In this document: positions 55,294-64,000 of the stretch, one piece after another
Layout of the letters: each line of letters starts with the position of its first letter
Numbering within the stretch: position 1 is the first letter of the stretch
Assembly: GCF_000505665.1 (NCBI RefSeq)
Contig: NC_023033.1
Coordinates: 1,240,001-1,304,000, forward strand
Direction of reading: 5' to 3'
DNA length: 64,000 nucleotides
DNA from: Thermosynechococcus sp. NK55a
GTDB taxonomy: Bacteria > Cyanobacteriota > Cyanobacteriia > Thermosynechococcales > Thermosynechococcaceae
Position numbers and translations under genes: made by a program
Notes under the pieces: generated by a model
The model's input: only the letters and a program-made list of their open reading frames with translations
Told to the model about the DNA's origin: nothing
Databases searched by the model: none

Positions 55294-58095
55294 CTATGAA
55301 AGTTCCATCACCTTCATACTCTCAATCCCCCGGTCGTCCACGATCTTGACCGCGATGCGCTTGTGTTCGCCCGGCTCGAAGGGCAGCGACACCGTGCCGC
55401 GGTAGGCTTCGATGCGCTCCGCGTCAATCTCGGCCTTGAGGTTGCGCGCCAGCTTCGCCCAGCCCTCGTTCTCGCCTGCCATCGGGAAGAACACCTGGCG
55501 TGGATAGAGACTGCGGCCGTCGTAGTCGGTATCCAGCATCCAGACGGCGATCTTGTCCGCGCCGCCTGATTCGATCTGGCCGGTCTTGGTGTTGTAGTAG
55601 TCGAAACCGTGCACTTCGACGACATACTTCCCGTCTTTCTCCCTGCGCACCTCCACGTCTGGCTGGCCGATGAGCCAGAAGGATTCGTTGCTGGCGCGCT
55701 TCTTCTTGAGGTCCTCGGTGAGCAAGTCGGCGTTCATCTGCACTTTCAAGAACTGCATGCCGGCAAGTTCCGGCTTCATCTCGTCGATGTCCTTGGCCGC
55801 CTCGGGGTCGAACTGGAAGGCGGCGAAGACGATGAGCTTGGGCTTGGGCACCAGTGTCTGCGCCTCCTCGATGGCGTGCGCCACCTGGCGCTGTTCCAGC
55901 GGTGCGTGCTCGGGACCGAAAGAGACCACCACGCGCATCGGGTCGTAGGCGGGCGCCGTCTCGCGGACTCGGTCGGCCCCCTCGTCGCTCGGGCGCGTCT
56001 CGCCATCCGCGTGCAGCCAGCGGCAGCCGGGCAGGGGTTCGAGCCGCGCGAAGCGGATGTATTGCCCCGCCTTGCCGCGAATGCCGGTGCGCAAGAGTTC
56101 ATCGCGCCATTCGGCCTGGCGCAGCGTCTCGCCGGAACGGGCGATGGAGGTGTCGGCGGGTTGCGGTTTGTCTTCGAGAATCTCCTCCGGCGATTTCACC
56201 GCCGGAGCGGGCACCGCCTCCACCGTGAACGGCCCGGTCACGCGCACCTTCTTGCGGTCAACGAAGGGCTGGTCGTAGAGCGTCTCCTGCGGGGCGTGCC
56301 GGGCGATGGCGGCGTCAATGTCTGCTCGCCGTTGGGCGAGCAGAGTTTTGAGTTGTGAGTTTTTAGTGTCCAGTTGGGGATCGCTTTTGGCGGCGTCGCG
56401 GATGTATTGCTCCAGCAGGCCAAACTCTGCCTTTTCCAAATGCCGCTGCACCCGCTCTCTCTCTAAAAACTCGAAACTCGAAACTAAAAACTCCTCCAAC
56501 CTCTTCGCCCAGCGCGCGTGGATGCCATCGATCTCCGGGTTGTTGGCGATGGACTTGAGCGTGACGTGCGGCACGGTCTTGTATTTGAAGCCGCTGCCCA
56601 CGCCCTCTTCGGGATGCGCCAGTTCGTAGTAATCGAAGACGGCGGTCATCAGCCGCTGGCGGGCGAGCGTGAGCGCCACGCGCGAGGTGTCGCAGGTGAT
56701 CCAGCGCCGACCCCACTTCTCGGCCACATAGGCCGTCGTGCCGCTGCCGCAGGTGGGATCGAAGACCAGGTCGCCCGGGTCGGTGGTCATCAGGAGGCAG
56801 CGTTCGATGACCTTCGTGCCTGTCTGGACGACATAAAGCTTTTCGACTGCAAACGTGCTTTGAACAGTATCTTCCCACGTCGCCGTAATGCGAACATGTG
56901 GAAAATCCGTCGCGTAACGTTTGTAAACCAGCGTATTTCCTATTCCAAGAAGCCTCCCGATGCTAGCAAGCCGCTGAAGACCCACTAGACTTGTTGTCCA
57001 GCCGCGCCCTGCCCCGCTCGGCTTGTACGTCTTGCCCTCGAAGTCAAAGTCAAATCTCGAAGTATCGCTACCTGTTTGTGAAGTAGTGTTGCCAGCACCG
57101 AAAATCCTGTGGTCGGCTGCAGGTATTTGACCTTCTTTGATTCGATAGTAACTGCCGTCTGCTCTTTCGGCATAGGGATAAGCCGCAGCATCCTCCGCTG
57201 CGGTTCGAGGTCTGTAAAGGGGCCGAAACTTCACACGCTCTCTATCCTTCGCATACCACAGCACGAAGTCGTATGTGGCTGCAAGCAACTGGCTGGTTTG
57301 GCCCACGGTCTTCTTGAATGCGATGACCGCGCAGAAATTCCCCGCCCCAAACACCTCATCCATCAACTCCCGCACGTGATGCACGTTCTCGTCGCTTATT
57401 TGCACGAAGATGCTGCCGCTCTCGGTGAGGAGTTCCCGCGCCAGCAGCAGCCGGTCGCGTAAGTAAGTGAGGTAGGAGTGGATGCCCAGTTCCCAGGTGT
57501 CGCGAAACGCCCGGATCTGCTCCGGCTCGGCGGTCAGGTCTTCGTCCTTGCCGTCCTTCACGTCGCGCTTGTTGACGAAGGGCTGGAAGTTGGAGCCGTA
57601 CTTGATGCCGTAGGGCGGGTCAATGTAAATCATCTGCACTTTGCCCGCCATGCCCTCCTTTTCCAGCAGCGAGTTCATCACGAGCAGCGAATCGCCGGCG
57701 ATCAGGCGGTTCGACCAGCCGTGGCGGTGCTGGTAGAACTCGATAGCCTCCCGCAGTGGCTCTTTTCTCTCTTCCTCGAACAGTGATAACTGGCCACTAG
57801 CCACTGACCACTGACCACTGTCTTTCCGCACCGCCTCGATGATGGTGCGCGGCTCGATGCGCTCGTGGACGTGCAGCGATACCGTCGGCACTTCGAAGGA
57901 GGTGTGCTCGGCCTTGCCCGCCCAGACCAGTTGCGGGTCCAGGTGCGGGTCGTAGGCGTAGCGCTTTTTCTTCTGCCCGGCGTCCGGGTCGGTCTCTGGC
58001 GTCACGAGTCCAACCAGCGGGTTGTTCAGGCGCTCTTTGTCGCGATGCTCGTAGGATGCGATGGGGCGGCTGGAGGACTGTTTTTTGCGCGGCAT
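55294..58095 (-). CDS. Type III-like DNA methyltransferase (Mod), beta class
   Basis: 933 residues. Motif IV IDPPYGIKYG (158-167) precedes motif I FDPTCGSGTTAYVA (445-458); the long span between them (about 255-430) should hold the target-recognition domain. The C-terminal 450 residues are a family extension without a motif I know. It is first in the operon and supplies the modification activity paired with Res. Three tracts of 7-bp repeats lie inside the frame, at residues about 92-105, 535-544 and 573-584 (QWSVASGQLS, SSFEFLER, NSQLKTLL). The frame is open throughout. Confidence 0.9.
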   Translation of the reverse strand: MPRKKQSSSRPIASYEHRDKERLNNPLVGLVTPETDPDAGQKKKRYAYDPHLDPQLVWAGKAEHTSFEVPTVSLHVHERIEPRTIIEAVRKDSGQWSVASGQLSLFEEERKEPLREAIEFYQHRHGWSNRLIAGDSLLVMNSLLEKEGMAGKVQMIYIDPPYGIKYGSNFQPFVNKRDVKDGKDEDLTAEPEQIRAFRDTWELGIHSYLTYLRDRLLLARELLTESGSIFVQISDENVHHVRELMDEVFGAGNFCAVIAFKKTVGQTSQLLAATYDFVLWYAKDRERVKFRPLYRPRTAAEDAAAYPYAERADGSYYRIKEGQIPAADHRIFGAGNTTSQTGSDTSRFDFDFEGKTYKPSGAGRGWTTSLVGLQRLASIGRLLGIGNTLVYKRYATDFPHVRITATWEDTVQSTFAVEKLYVVQTGTKVIERCLLMTTDPGDLVFDPTCGSGTTAYVAEKWGRRWITCDTSRVALTLARQRLMTAVFDYYELAHPEEGVGSGFKYKTVPHVTLKSIANNPEIDGIHARWAKRLEEFLVSSFEFLERERVQRHLEKAEFGLLEQYIRDAAKSDPQLDTKNSQLKTLLAQRRADIDAAIARHAPQETLYDQPFVDRKKVRVTGPFTVEAVPAPAVKSPEEILEDKPQPADTSIARSGETLRQAEWRDELLRTGIRGKAGQYIRFARLEPLPGCRWLHADGETRPSDEGADRVRETAPAYDPMRVVVSFGPEHAPLEQRQVAHAIEEAQTLVPKPKLIVFAAFQFDPEAAKDIDEMKPELAGMQFLKVQMNADLLTEDLKKKRASNESFWLIGQPDVEVRREKDGKYVVEVHGFDYYNTKTGQIESGGADKIAVWMLDTDYDGRSLYPRQVFFPMAGENEGWAKLARNLKAEIDAERIEAYRGTVSLPFEPGEHKRIAVKIVDDRGIESMKVMELS
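56343..56377 (-). repeat. Heptanucleotide repeat tract in mod (GAGTTTT-like)
   Basis: Five successive degenerate 7-mers on the plus strand: GAGTTTT, GAGTTGT, GAGTTTT, TAGTGTC, CAGTTGG. Loss or gain of one unit would shift the mod frame. Confidence 0.7.
56466..56493 (-). repeat. Heptanucleotide repeat tract in mod (GAAACTC-like)
   Basis: Four successive 7-mers on the plus strand: AAAACTC, GAAACTC, GAAACTA, AAAACTC. Confidence 0.8.
57781..57822 (-). repeat. Heptanucleotide repeat tract in mod (CACTGAC-like)
   Basis: Six successive 7-mers on the plus strand: CAGTGAT, AACTGGC, CACTAGC, CACTGAC, CACTGAC, CACTGTC. It encodes QWSVASGQLS in Mod. Confidence 0.8.
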
Positions 58096-58255
58096 ATCGG
58101 GGAACAGGCCAGTAGTATTTTGAGAAAATTGTACATGGAACTATAAAGGCTGTGCCGCGATTCTACCCCTGTTGTGGCTCTGACCCCCTCCCTCAATTGA
58201 TCCGCTGGCTGACTTTCGGCTAAGGTTTTGGGAAGTCCCTTGTCAGCGTTGCCCT

Positions 58256-59662
58256 ATGTCTTTCAAGCGGTTGGTGCTTGCCGCCCTCAGTGTTGTGGTG
58301 GCTGCCCTGATTACGGTGTCCTTGCTAGGCAGCTATTTGGAGCCTCAAACCCAAGGGCAAATCAACCTGTCTCAAACTAATTTGTCACTGCAAGCCCGCG
58401 AATGGCAGGGGCTAGGGGATGCTGACGTTGGCGATCGCCTCCTCGGCGATCTACAAGGAGCGATCAAAGCCTATGAAAGGGTGCTGCAGACCCCCACACC
58501 GCAAAACCAACCGCTGCGTCTGCAATTAGGACTGCTCTATGCTGAAACTGGGCAGGGCGATCGCGCCCTGAAAACCTGGCGATTCCTGATCCAAGAGGGT
58601 CAAGGGGCAACCCGCAGTACAGCAGAAGTACTCCTCAGCCTGTGGTCAGAGCCACCGCAACTGCTCCCAGAGGCGGAACCATTGATTAAAAATACCCTCC
58701 ACGGCTGGTTTCGCGATCGCGCCCTCGAACGCCTCTACGAACTGCAACAGCGCTCCGATGCCCTGATGGCCCTGGCCAGTGCCGAACAAAACCGCGCCAA
58801 AGCGGCCTTCTATCGCCTTGCCCTCCTTGGCGCGACGCCATTGCTAGGAAGTTTGATTGGGATGGTTCTCTGGATTGTCTGGATCTATCAACACCTGCGC
58901 CGCCGCCACCAAGGAAATCCCCTCCCATCCCTAACCCCCGTCACATGGAGCTGGGAAACCCTCTGGGAAGGCATGGTGATCTGGTTTGCCCTCTTTTTTG
59001 CCATTAGCCTGATGCTGATGCCCTTGGTGCGCACCCTGATCAGTCAGGGGCTGCCGCTGCGTTCCGCTATGGCTCAAACCCTCTATGCATTGGCCAGTTA
59101 CAGCATCATCACGGCGGCAGGCTTGGGCTGGCTCTGGTATTTCCTGCGTCCCTTTGGCAAGCGCCCTTGGCAATGGCTACGCTGGCAGGGAGGGTTAGGG
59201 AGAGCGCTGCGTTGGGGGGTAGGTGGCTATTTTGCCGCGCTTCCCCTAGTGCTGTTGAGTTCACTCGCCAGTCAAGCCCTCCTCAAAAATCAAGGGGGGG
59301 GAAATCCGCTGCTGGAGATTATTTTGCAGAGCCGTGACTATCCAACCTTTGCTCTGCTCTATGTCATGGTGGCACTGATGGCGCCCTTCTTTGAGGAGAT
59401 TCTCTTTCGGGGCTTTTTCTTTCGTTCTGTGCAATCCTATCTCCCCCTAGGCACAGCCATGGGCCTCACTGGGGTGTTGTTTGCGATTGCCCACCTCAAT
59501 TTAGCCGACCTCTTGCCCCTGACGGTTTTGGGAACAGTGCTCAGCTACATCTACTGGCGATCGCAAAACATTGGTGCGGCAATGATTCTCCACAGCATCT
59601 GGAACAGTGGCTCCTTTTTAGGCTTGCTCCTATTGAGCGGGGGGACGGAAGCGGGGTTCTAA
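58256..59662 (+). CDS. CPBP-family intramembrane metalloprotease with N-terminal TPR-like region
   Basis: 468 residues. A signal anchor (5-25) is followed by a helical TPR-like part (about 60-180), then a helix near 190 and a membrane domain to the end. The CPBP (Abi/CAAX-protease-like) motifs are EEILFRGFFFR, FAIAHLNL and the late HSIWNSG. Family members cleave prenylated or membrane proteins; cyanobacterial roles are unknown. HIP1 sites resume in this gene, marking the right side of the island. Confidence 0.88.
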   Translation: MSFKRLVLAALSVVVAALITVSLLGSYLEPQTQGQINLSQTNLSLQAREWQGLGDADVGDRLLGDLQGAIKAYERVLQTPTPQNQPLRLQLGLLYAETGQGDRALKTWRFLIQEGQGATRSTAEVLLSLWSEPPQLLPEAEPLIKNTLHGWFRDRALERLYELQQRSDALMALASAEQNRAKAAFYRLALLGATPLLGSLIGMVLWIVWIYQHLRRRHQGNPLPSLTPVTWSWETLWEGMVIWFALFFAISLMLMPLVRTLISQGLPLRSAMAQTLYALASYSIITAAGLGWLWYFLRPFGKRPWQWLRWQGGLGRALRWGVGGYFAALPLVLLSSLASQALLKNQGGGNPLLEIILQSRDYPTFALLYVMVALMAPFFEEILFRGFFFRSVQSYLPLGTAMGLTGVLFAIAHLNLADLLPLTVLGTVLSYIYWRSQNIGAAMILHSIWNSGSFLGLLLLSGGTEAGF

Positions 59663-60406
59663 CTGCTGCACCAACCACTGGCGGGGCACCAACCGTCCGG
59701 CAAGGGCAAGGAAGCGATTGGCGGGCTGACCGGGAATGACCGTTGCCCCATCGGTTTGCAAGGCAGCAAGGGTTTCGGCAACGACCTGTTCGGGCCTATC
59801 CTGCTGGGCAATGAGAGCAGGGTTGCGGGTCATATCGGCGCGCTCAAAGAAGTTGGTGGCAGTGGGTCCGGGACAGACGGCCAAAACCCGAATACCCCAG
59901 GGTTTGACTTCTGCCCAGAGGGCTTCGCTAAAGTGGCGGACAAAGGCTTTAGTGGCAGCATAGACGGCAAGGTAGGGAAGGGGCTGAAAGGCGGCAATGG
60001 AGCTGACATTAATGATGGTTCCTTGACGGCGGGGGCGCATTTCCTGGAGCACGAGATGGGTGAGTTCCACCAGGGCTGTGATGTTCACTTGGAGCATGGC
60101 CGTCAATTGCTGGCGATCGCGATCGCCAAAGGCTCCATAATCGCCAAAACCAGCATTATTGACCAGCACATCCACGGCCAATCCCAAGGATTGAATCTGT
60201 CCATAGAGGCGGCAGGCAGCACCGGGCTCACTCAGATCTTGGGGAATACACAGCACCGATACCTTTTGGCTCAGGCGCGTCTTGAGGGCCTCTAGGGCGT
60301 CGCGAGAACGCCCCGTCAGGATCAAATGGTGCTGGCGATCGGCAAAGGCTTGGGCAAAGGCCTGCCCCAATCCCCCCGTTGCCCCCGTAATCAGTACCGT
60401 TGTCAT
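59630..60406 (-). CDS. Short-chain dehydrogenase/reductase
   Basis: 258 residues. The cofactor motif TGATGGLG and NNAG, and the catalytic Ser136, Tyr149 and Lys153 (VSSIAAF, YAATK) define a classical SDR using NAD(P)H. The substrate is unknown. Its 3' end overlaps the end of the convergent CPBP gene by 33 nt. It is divergent from the hydrolase gene. Confidence 0.9.
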   Translation of the reverse strand: MTTVLITGATGGLGQAFAQAFADRQHHLILTGRSRDALEALKTRLSQKVSVLCIPQDLSEPGAACRLYGQIQSLGLAVDVLVNNAGFGDYGAFGDRDRQQLTAMLQVNITALVELTHLVLQEMRPRRQGTIINVSSIAAFQPLPYLAVYAATKAFVRHFSEALWAEVKPWGIRVLAVCPGPTATNFFERADMTRNPALIAQQDRPEQVVAETLAALQTDGATVIPGQPANRFLALAGRLVPRQWLVQQLEPRFRPPAQ

Positions 60407-60473
60407 AATTGTTACGAAACGTAAAGATCGCTATCTTAAGAGTAATACACTTTGCAGGAAGGGACTGGGCAAA

Positions 60474-61364
60474 ATGACCTCGACGCTCTCCGCCACAGCA
60501 GCTTTTCCCACCGCAGACTGGACTTGGCGCGGCCATCGCATTCGCTACAGCGTCAATGGCAGTGGTGCCCCAGTGGTCTTGGTTCATGGGTTTGGTGCCT
60601 CCATTGGTCACTGGCGCAAAAATATCCCCGCCCTCACTGCCGCAGGCTACCGTGTCTATGCCCTTGATTTACTGGGCTTTGGTGCATCGGCAAAGCCAGA
60701 TTTAACCTACAGCTTGGATCTGTGGGCAGAGCTACTGGCGGATTTTTGGCAAGCCCATATTGGGGAACCGGTGGTTTGGGTCGGCAACTCCATTGGGGGT
60801 CTGTTGTGTTTAATGATGGCCGCCCGCTATGGCCACACCTGCCGTGGGGTCAGTGTTCTCAACTGTGCCGGCGGACTCAACCACCGTCCCAATGAACTCA
60901 ACTGGGCACAGAGTCTGTTTACAGCAATTTTTCGGGCATTGGTGGCCTCCCCGATCATTGGTCATCTCATTTTCCATCAGATTCGACAGCCAGAGCGCAT
61001 CCGCAAAACCCTGACCCAAGTCTATGCCAATCCCGAAGCCATCACCGATGAATTGGTGGAGCTGTTGCACCGGCCGGCCATGGATACCGGTGCTAAAGAG
61101 GTCTTTGCCCGCGTCATTTCGGCACCCCCTGGCCCCAAAATTGTTGATTTGCTCCCCCACATTCAAGTGCCAATTCTAGTGCTGTGGGGGGAAGTGGATC
61201 CTTGGACCCCCGTGTCGGGGACAAAGCACTTTGAGGCTCACCAAGACCGCTTAGCCATCCGCATTGAGCGGTTGCCCAATACTGGCCACTGCCCCCATGA
61301 CGATCGCCCTGAACTTGTCAACCCAATTTTAATTGGGTGGCTGCAACAGTTGACTCAAGGCTAG
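60474..61364 (+). CDS. Alpha/beta hydrolase
   Basis: 296 residues from the ATG at 60474, preceded by AGGAAGGGA; the longer ORF upstream runs antisense through the SDR gene and is rejected. The oxyanion region VHGFGASIGHW, the nucleophile in VGNSIGG (Ser106), Asp in GEVDPW and His in NTGHCPHDD make the catalytic triad. The substrate is unknown. Confidence 0.9.
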   Translation: MTSTLSATAAFPTADWTWRGHRIRYSVNGSGAPVVLVHGFGASIGHWRKNIPALTAAGYRVYALDLLGFGASAKPDLTYSLDLWAELLADFWQAHIGEPVVWVGNSIGGLLCLMMAARYGHTCRGVSVLNCAGGLNHRPNELNWAQSLFTAIFRALVASPIIGHLIFHQIRQPERIRKTLTQVYANPEAITDELVELLHRPAMDTGAKEVFARVISAPPGPKIVDLLPHIQVPILVLWGEVDPWTPVSGTKHFEAHQDRLAIRIERLPNTGHCPHDDRPELVNPILIGWLQQLTQG

Positions 61365-61369
61365 CTGAG

Positions 61370-62323
61370 TCACCTCAACAGACCCCCAAGGGCATTCAGA
61401 CTGGCTGATAAGGGCGGCAGCAGTAGGCGATCGCCCACCATGGCAGCACACAGCAGCATCATATACAGGATGGAAAACTTAAAGAGACTACGGGCGCGTT
61501 CCCTATCCTCTGGGGCTTGGGTCAACTGCCACGCGCCGTAAATAAACCAACTGCCAAGGGCGATCGCCCCCAGACCATAGCCCCAACTCACCACACCACA
61601 GGGATAAACTAACAGCAAACTGGTGGGCACCAGTGCCAAGGTGTAGAGGAAAATTTGCTGTGCCGTCAGGCGATCGCCCCCCACCACTGGCAACATGGGC
61701 ACCTGCACACGGGCATAGTCCTCTTGAATCAACATCGCCAGCGGCCAAAAATGGGGCGGTGTCCAGATAAAGACAATGGCAAACAGGACCCAGGCCGCCC
61801 AACTCAGTTCTCCCGTCACCGCTGCCCAACCCACCAAGGGGGGAATCGCCCCGGCCGCACCGCCAATCACGATATTTTGCGGCGAAGACCGCTTCAGCCA
61901 GTGGGTATAGACCCCCACATAGACCGCAATTCCGGCCATGGCAAGGCAAGCACTCAGGAGATTGGCAAATACTGCCAAAAGACCAAAGGCCGTGGTTGCC
62001 AGCAGTACCGCCAGAAACACCGCTTCCCAAGGGGCCACCCGCCCTGCCGGCAAAGGCCGATGGCGCGTCCGCTCCATCATTGCATCAATATCACGGTCAT
62101 AGAGACAGTTGATGGTATTGGCTGCCGCCGCCGCACAGGTACCGCTCACAAGGGTGATGAGTAGCAATTGGGGAGCCACCCGACCTTGACCGGCCACCTC
62201 CATTGCTGCTGCAGTGGTAATTAAAAAGAGCAGGATTAACCGCGGTTTTGTGAGCTGGACATAGTCCACCAATTTTGTCGAGAGATCCCCCGTTGAGGAG
62301 GAAAGCCTAGCGAGAAATGTCAT
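61370..62323 (-). CDS. ctaB: Protoheme IX farnesyltransferase (heme O synthase)
   Basis: 317 residues from [13 protein letters not shown], with GAGG 7 nt upstream; the ORF's extra 55 codons overlap ctaA and are rejected. [14 protein letters not shown] and the [21 protein letters not shown] prenyl-diphosphate motif are diagnostic, with about nine helices. It converts heme b to heme o for cytochrome c oxidase. It follows ctaA by 17 nt. Confidence 0.95.
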   Translation of the reverse strand: MTFLARLSSSTGDLSTKLVDYVQLTKPRLILLFLITTAAAMEVAGQGRVAPQLLLITLVSGTCAAAAANTINCLYDRDIDAMMERTRHRPLPAGRVAPWEAVFLAVLLATTAFGLLAVFANLLSACLAMAGIAVYVGVYTHWLKRSSPQNIVIGGAAGAIPPLVGWAAVTGELSWAAWVLFAIVFIWTPPHFWPLAMLIQEDYARVQVPMLPVVGGDRLTAQQIFLYTLALVPTSLLLVYPCGVVSWGYGLGAIALGSWFIYGAWQLTQAPEDRERARSLFKFSILYMMLLCAAMVGDRLLLPPLSASLNALGGLLR

Positions 62324-62340
62324 GCAGACCTCAGAGATGT

Positions 62341-63264
62341 TTAAGATTCCCGTTTCAGAAAATAGGGTGGGCGATCGCGCCACGCCAAGGCTGAAATAGC
62401 CACCAACACCCCCAAGAGGGTGGCGCCAATCATTTGATGGGCAACGGTGAGAGCCGGAACCTGTAGCTTTAGTTGGAGAGTGCTCCACCCCAAGGCCACT
62501 TGCAGCGCCACCAACGGCAGGAGCGAGAAACTCAATTGCCGCAACGGAGAAGTTAAGGCGGGGCTGCGCCAGGCCACCATGACAACTGCCAAAACCCCCA
62601 AGGTGGCTGGGACAACCCCCAACAGATGACTATGGAGCACCCCACACAGGCGATCGCCATAGAGGCACTGATGAACCGCCCACTGCGAAGACACCAAGCC
62701 CCCCAACAAACTCTGGCCATAGACCCATAGCAGGGCGATCGGTCCTGTAAGTCGCAACCAACGGGCGCTACCCCTACCGCTAAAGGGAGCCAAGCCAACG
62801 GTGATTGCTACCAAAAGGCAAAAGAAGAGTAGTCCTGTGCCCAAGTGAGCCGTGACAATTTCAAAGCGCAGCAACTCCGTGACCGTTAGCCCCCCCAAAA
62901 TCCCCTGCAAAATCACCAGGCACAGTGCCGCCGCCGCAGCGTAGGGAACCCAAGGAGGCAGGGCCTGCCGCCAAGCCACGCTCAAGCCAACAAAGGCGAT
63001 CGCCAGCAGCCCTAAGCTGGTGGCCAACAGGCGGTGAAACCACTCTAGGAAAATCTGCAAATCCATTTGCGGCACCAGCGTACCAAAGCACAAGGGCCAA
63101 TCGGGACAGGCTAAACCGGCATCCATCACCCGTGTGGCACTGCCCACCGCCATCAAAAAGAGGGTAAAGACCGTCATCAGCAACACGAGGTGAAAAATCC
63201 ACTGGCGACGGACACTCGGATCACTGCCTAGGGTCAAGGGTGAGACATCAAAGGGACCCAGCAC
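62341..63264 (-). CDS. ctaA: Heme A synthase
   Basis: 307 residues with about eight helices. His residues in [18 protein letters not shown] and VAHQMIGA are the heme ligands; CPDWPLCFG is the paired-Cys loop typical of CtaA. It oxidises heme o to heme a. The ctaA-ctaB pair is the usual cyanobacterial order and probably belongs with cox genes beyond the window. Confidence 0.94.
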   Translation of the reverse strand: MLGPFDVSPLTLGSDPSVRRQWIFHLVLLMTVFTLFLMAVGSATRVMDAGLACPDWPLCFGTLVPQMDLQIFLEWFHRLLATSLGLLAIAFVGLSVAWRQALPPWVPYAAAAALCLVILQGILGGLTVTELLRFEIVTAHLGTGLLFFCLLVAITVGLAPFSGRGSARWLRLTGPIALLWVYGQSLLGGLVSSQWAVHQCLYGDRLCGVLHSHLLGVVPATLGVLAVVMVAWRSPALTSPLRQLSFSLLPLVALQVALGWSTLQLKLQVPALTVAHQMIGATLLGVLVAISALAWRDRPPYFLKRES

Positions 63265-63416
63265 GGATTTTTCCTCGACAGCAACAACTCCTTCATGGTA
63301 AAGAAGCTAAGGGGGGGATCACGGCTGCCGTGAAAATCTATAGCTTTTCTTTAAGTTTTCGCTAGAGTATAAATTTTTCTTGCATTTTGTTGCCTAATTT
63401 CCTAATTTTAGATGGC

Positions 63417-63986
63417 CTAAAAGGACGACTCCCCAGGACTGGGTTGTTGTTGCAAGAAGTGGAGAAAATCCAAGAGTTCTTCATCGCTCAATTGCTGGCG
63501 CGATCGCTTGCCATAGCGTTGCAGTAAACAGGCACGGCCTTGGGCTTCGGTCCATCCCAAGCGCTTCATTTCCACAGTGGTTTGGGCAATTTCATCCGCC
63601 AGATCCACGGGTTCGCGCTTGGTGAGGGGCTTCTCGCTGGCCGGTTTCACGGTTGGTTGGCTGCGGCGAGGATTGGCAGAAGGGGTGGGTTCTAGGAACA
63701 GATCAGTATTGCTGGCCTCTGACCAAGAAGCTGCCTCTAGGGCTGGTGGGACACGGGGAATCAGTTCCGCTGCCGTTTGCACAGGGAGGTGAATACCCAA
63801 GAGTTGCAGAGCACGCTGGCGAGCAGTATCTTCCGCCTGTTCAAGGGTTGGTGCCGCCGCCATCCCTGTAGCGAGAATAGTGTCCCCCACTCGGAGGGTC
63901 GTTTTGACAATAAAGAGGCCGTCATGAATTTGCAATAAATCACTGACAATGCTGCCGGTGGGATAGCGGCGGTGAAATTCGCTCAT
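63417..63986 (-). CDS. Conserved cyanobacterial hypothetical protein
   Basis: 189 residues. The N-terminal 65 residues (GLFIVKTTLRVGDTILATGM, TLEQAEDTARQRALQLLGI) form a compact alpha/beta pattern reminiscent of Rad52-like DNA-binding folds. A Pro/Ser-rich linker (about 75-130) follows, then a C-terminal helical module (ADEIAQTTVEMKRLGWTEAQ). Function is unknown; a nucleic-acid role is a guess. It is upstream of ctaA on the same strand with 152 bp between. Confidence 0.7.
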   Translation of the reverse strand: MSEFHRRYPTGSIVSDLLQIHDGLFIVKTTLRVGDTILATGMAAAPTLEQAEDTARQRALQLLGIHLPVQTAAELIPRVPPALEAASWSEASNTDLFLEPTPSANPRRSQPTVKPASEKPLTKREPVDLADEIAQTTVEMKRLGWTEAQGRACLLQRYGKRSRQQLSDEELLDFLHFLQQQPSPGESSF

Positions 63987-64000
63987 GGGGGTGCCGCAAC

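Noticed and set aside
55609-56358. A 249-codon plus-strand ORF antisense to mod.
   Set aside because: Same cause: high-GC third positions leave the complementary frame open.

Overview
The window reads as chromosome of a thermophilic unicellular cyanobacterium, most likely Thermosynechococcus. The evidence is two tandem psbA genes whose residues match the D1:1 and D1:2 types of T. elongatus, cyanobacterial genes (pedR, ycf46, ycf35, bciB, Tab2/Atab2, Mo-nitrogenase C-terminal family), and frequent HIP1 palindromes (GCGATCGC). The species call is inference.

Layout. 1-3.2 kb: 3' part of purD, a small membrane protein, an ABC ATPase and an ArsA/Get3-type ATPase. 3.5-6.0 kb: psbA1 and psbA2, each followed by a hairpin terminator. 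6.0-13.9 kb: bciB, a transketolase-like gene with an apparent frameshift, cbiA, an M23 peptidase and a phosphodiester glycosidase-like protein. 14-16.8 kb: secA. 17-23.2 kb: radical SAM protein, GT2 glycosyltransferase, PstS-like protein, a cyanobacterial membrane protein and a Tab2/Atab2 protein. 23.2-27.4 kb: a gene-poor stretch with an IS630-like remnant, a PAS-GGDEF-EAL protein, an AT-rich intergenic region with a hairpin plus T-run, and a 43-residue membrane protein. 27.4-33.8 kb: nrdR, FemAB-like protein, pentapeptide protein, pedR, PLP decarboxylase and small conserved proteins. 33.8-37.4 kb: acpP, fabF and transketolase. 37.6-50.7 kb: RNase R (apparent frameshift), fmt, RHH protein, ycf46, ycf35, DNA methyltransferase, decayed NUDIX gene, radical SAM B12 protein, topA, decayed amino-acid ABC ATPase and ppa. 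58.2-64 kb: CPBP protease, SDR, alpha/beta hydrolase, ctaB, ctaA and a hypothetical.

The accessory highlight is 50.9-58.1 kb: a five-gene, tightly packed minus-strand operon with foreign composition and no GCGATCGC that I could find. The order is methyltransferase (mod), TIGR04255-family protein, antitoxin-like protein, PIN-domain protein, then helicase-nuclease (res). It looks like a type III-like restriction-modification system carrying an embedded putative toxin-antitoxin or sensor module. The mod gene has three heptanucleotide repeat tracts inside its coding frame and a compositionally different segment where the target-recognition domain should lie.

Three genes (transketolase-like, RNase R, NUDIX) are broken at 7-nt homopolymers. 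These may be sequencing errors, real mutations or slippage sites; raw reads would decide. The amino-acid ABC ATPase at 49.4-50.2 kb carries several independent lesions and is a genuine pseudogene.
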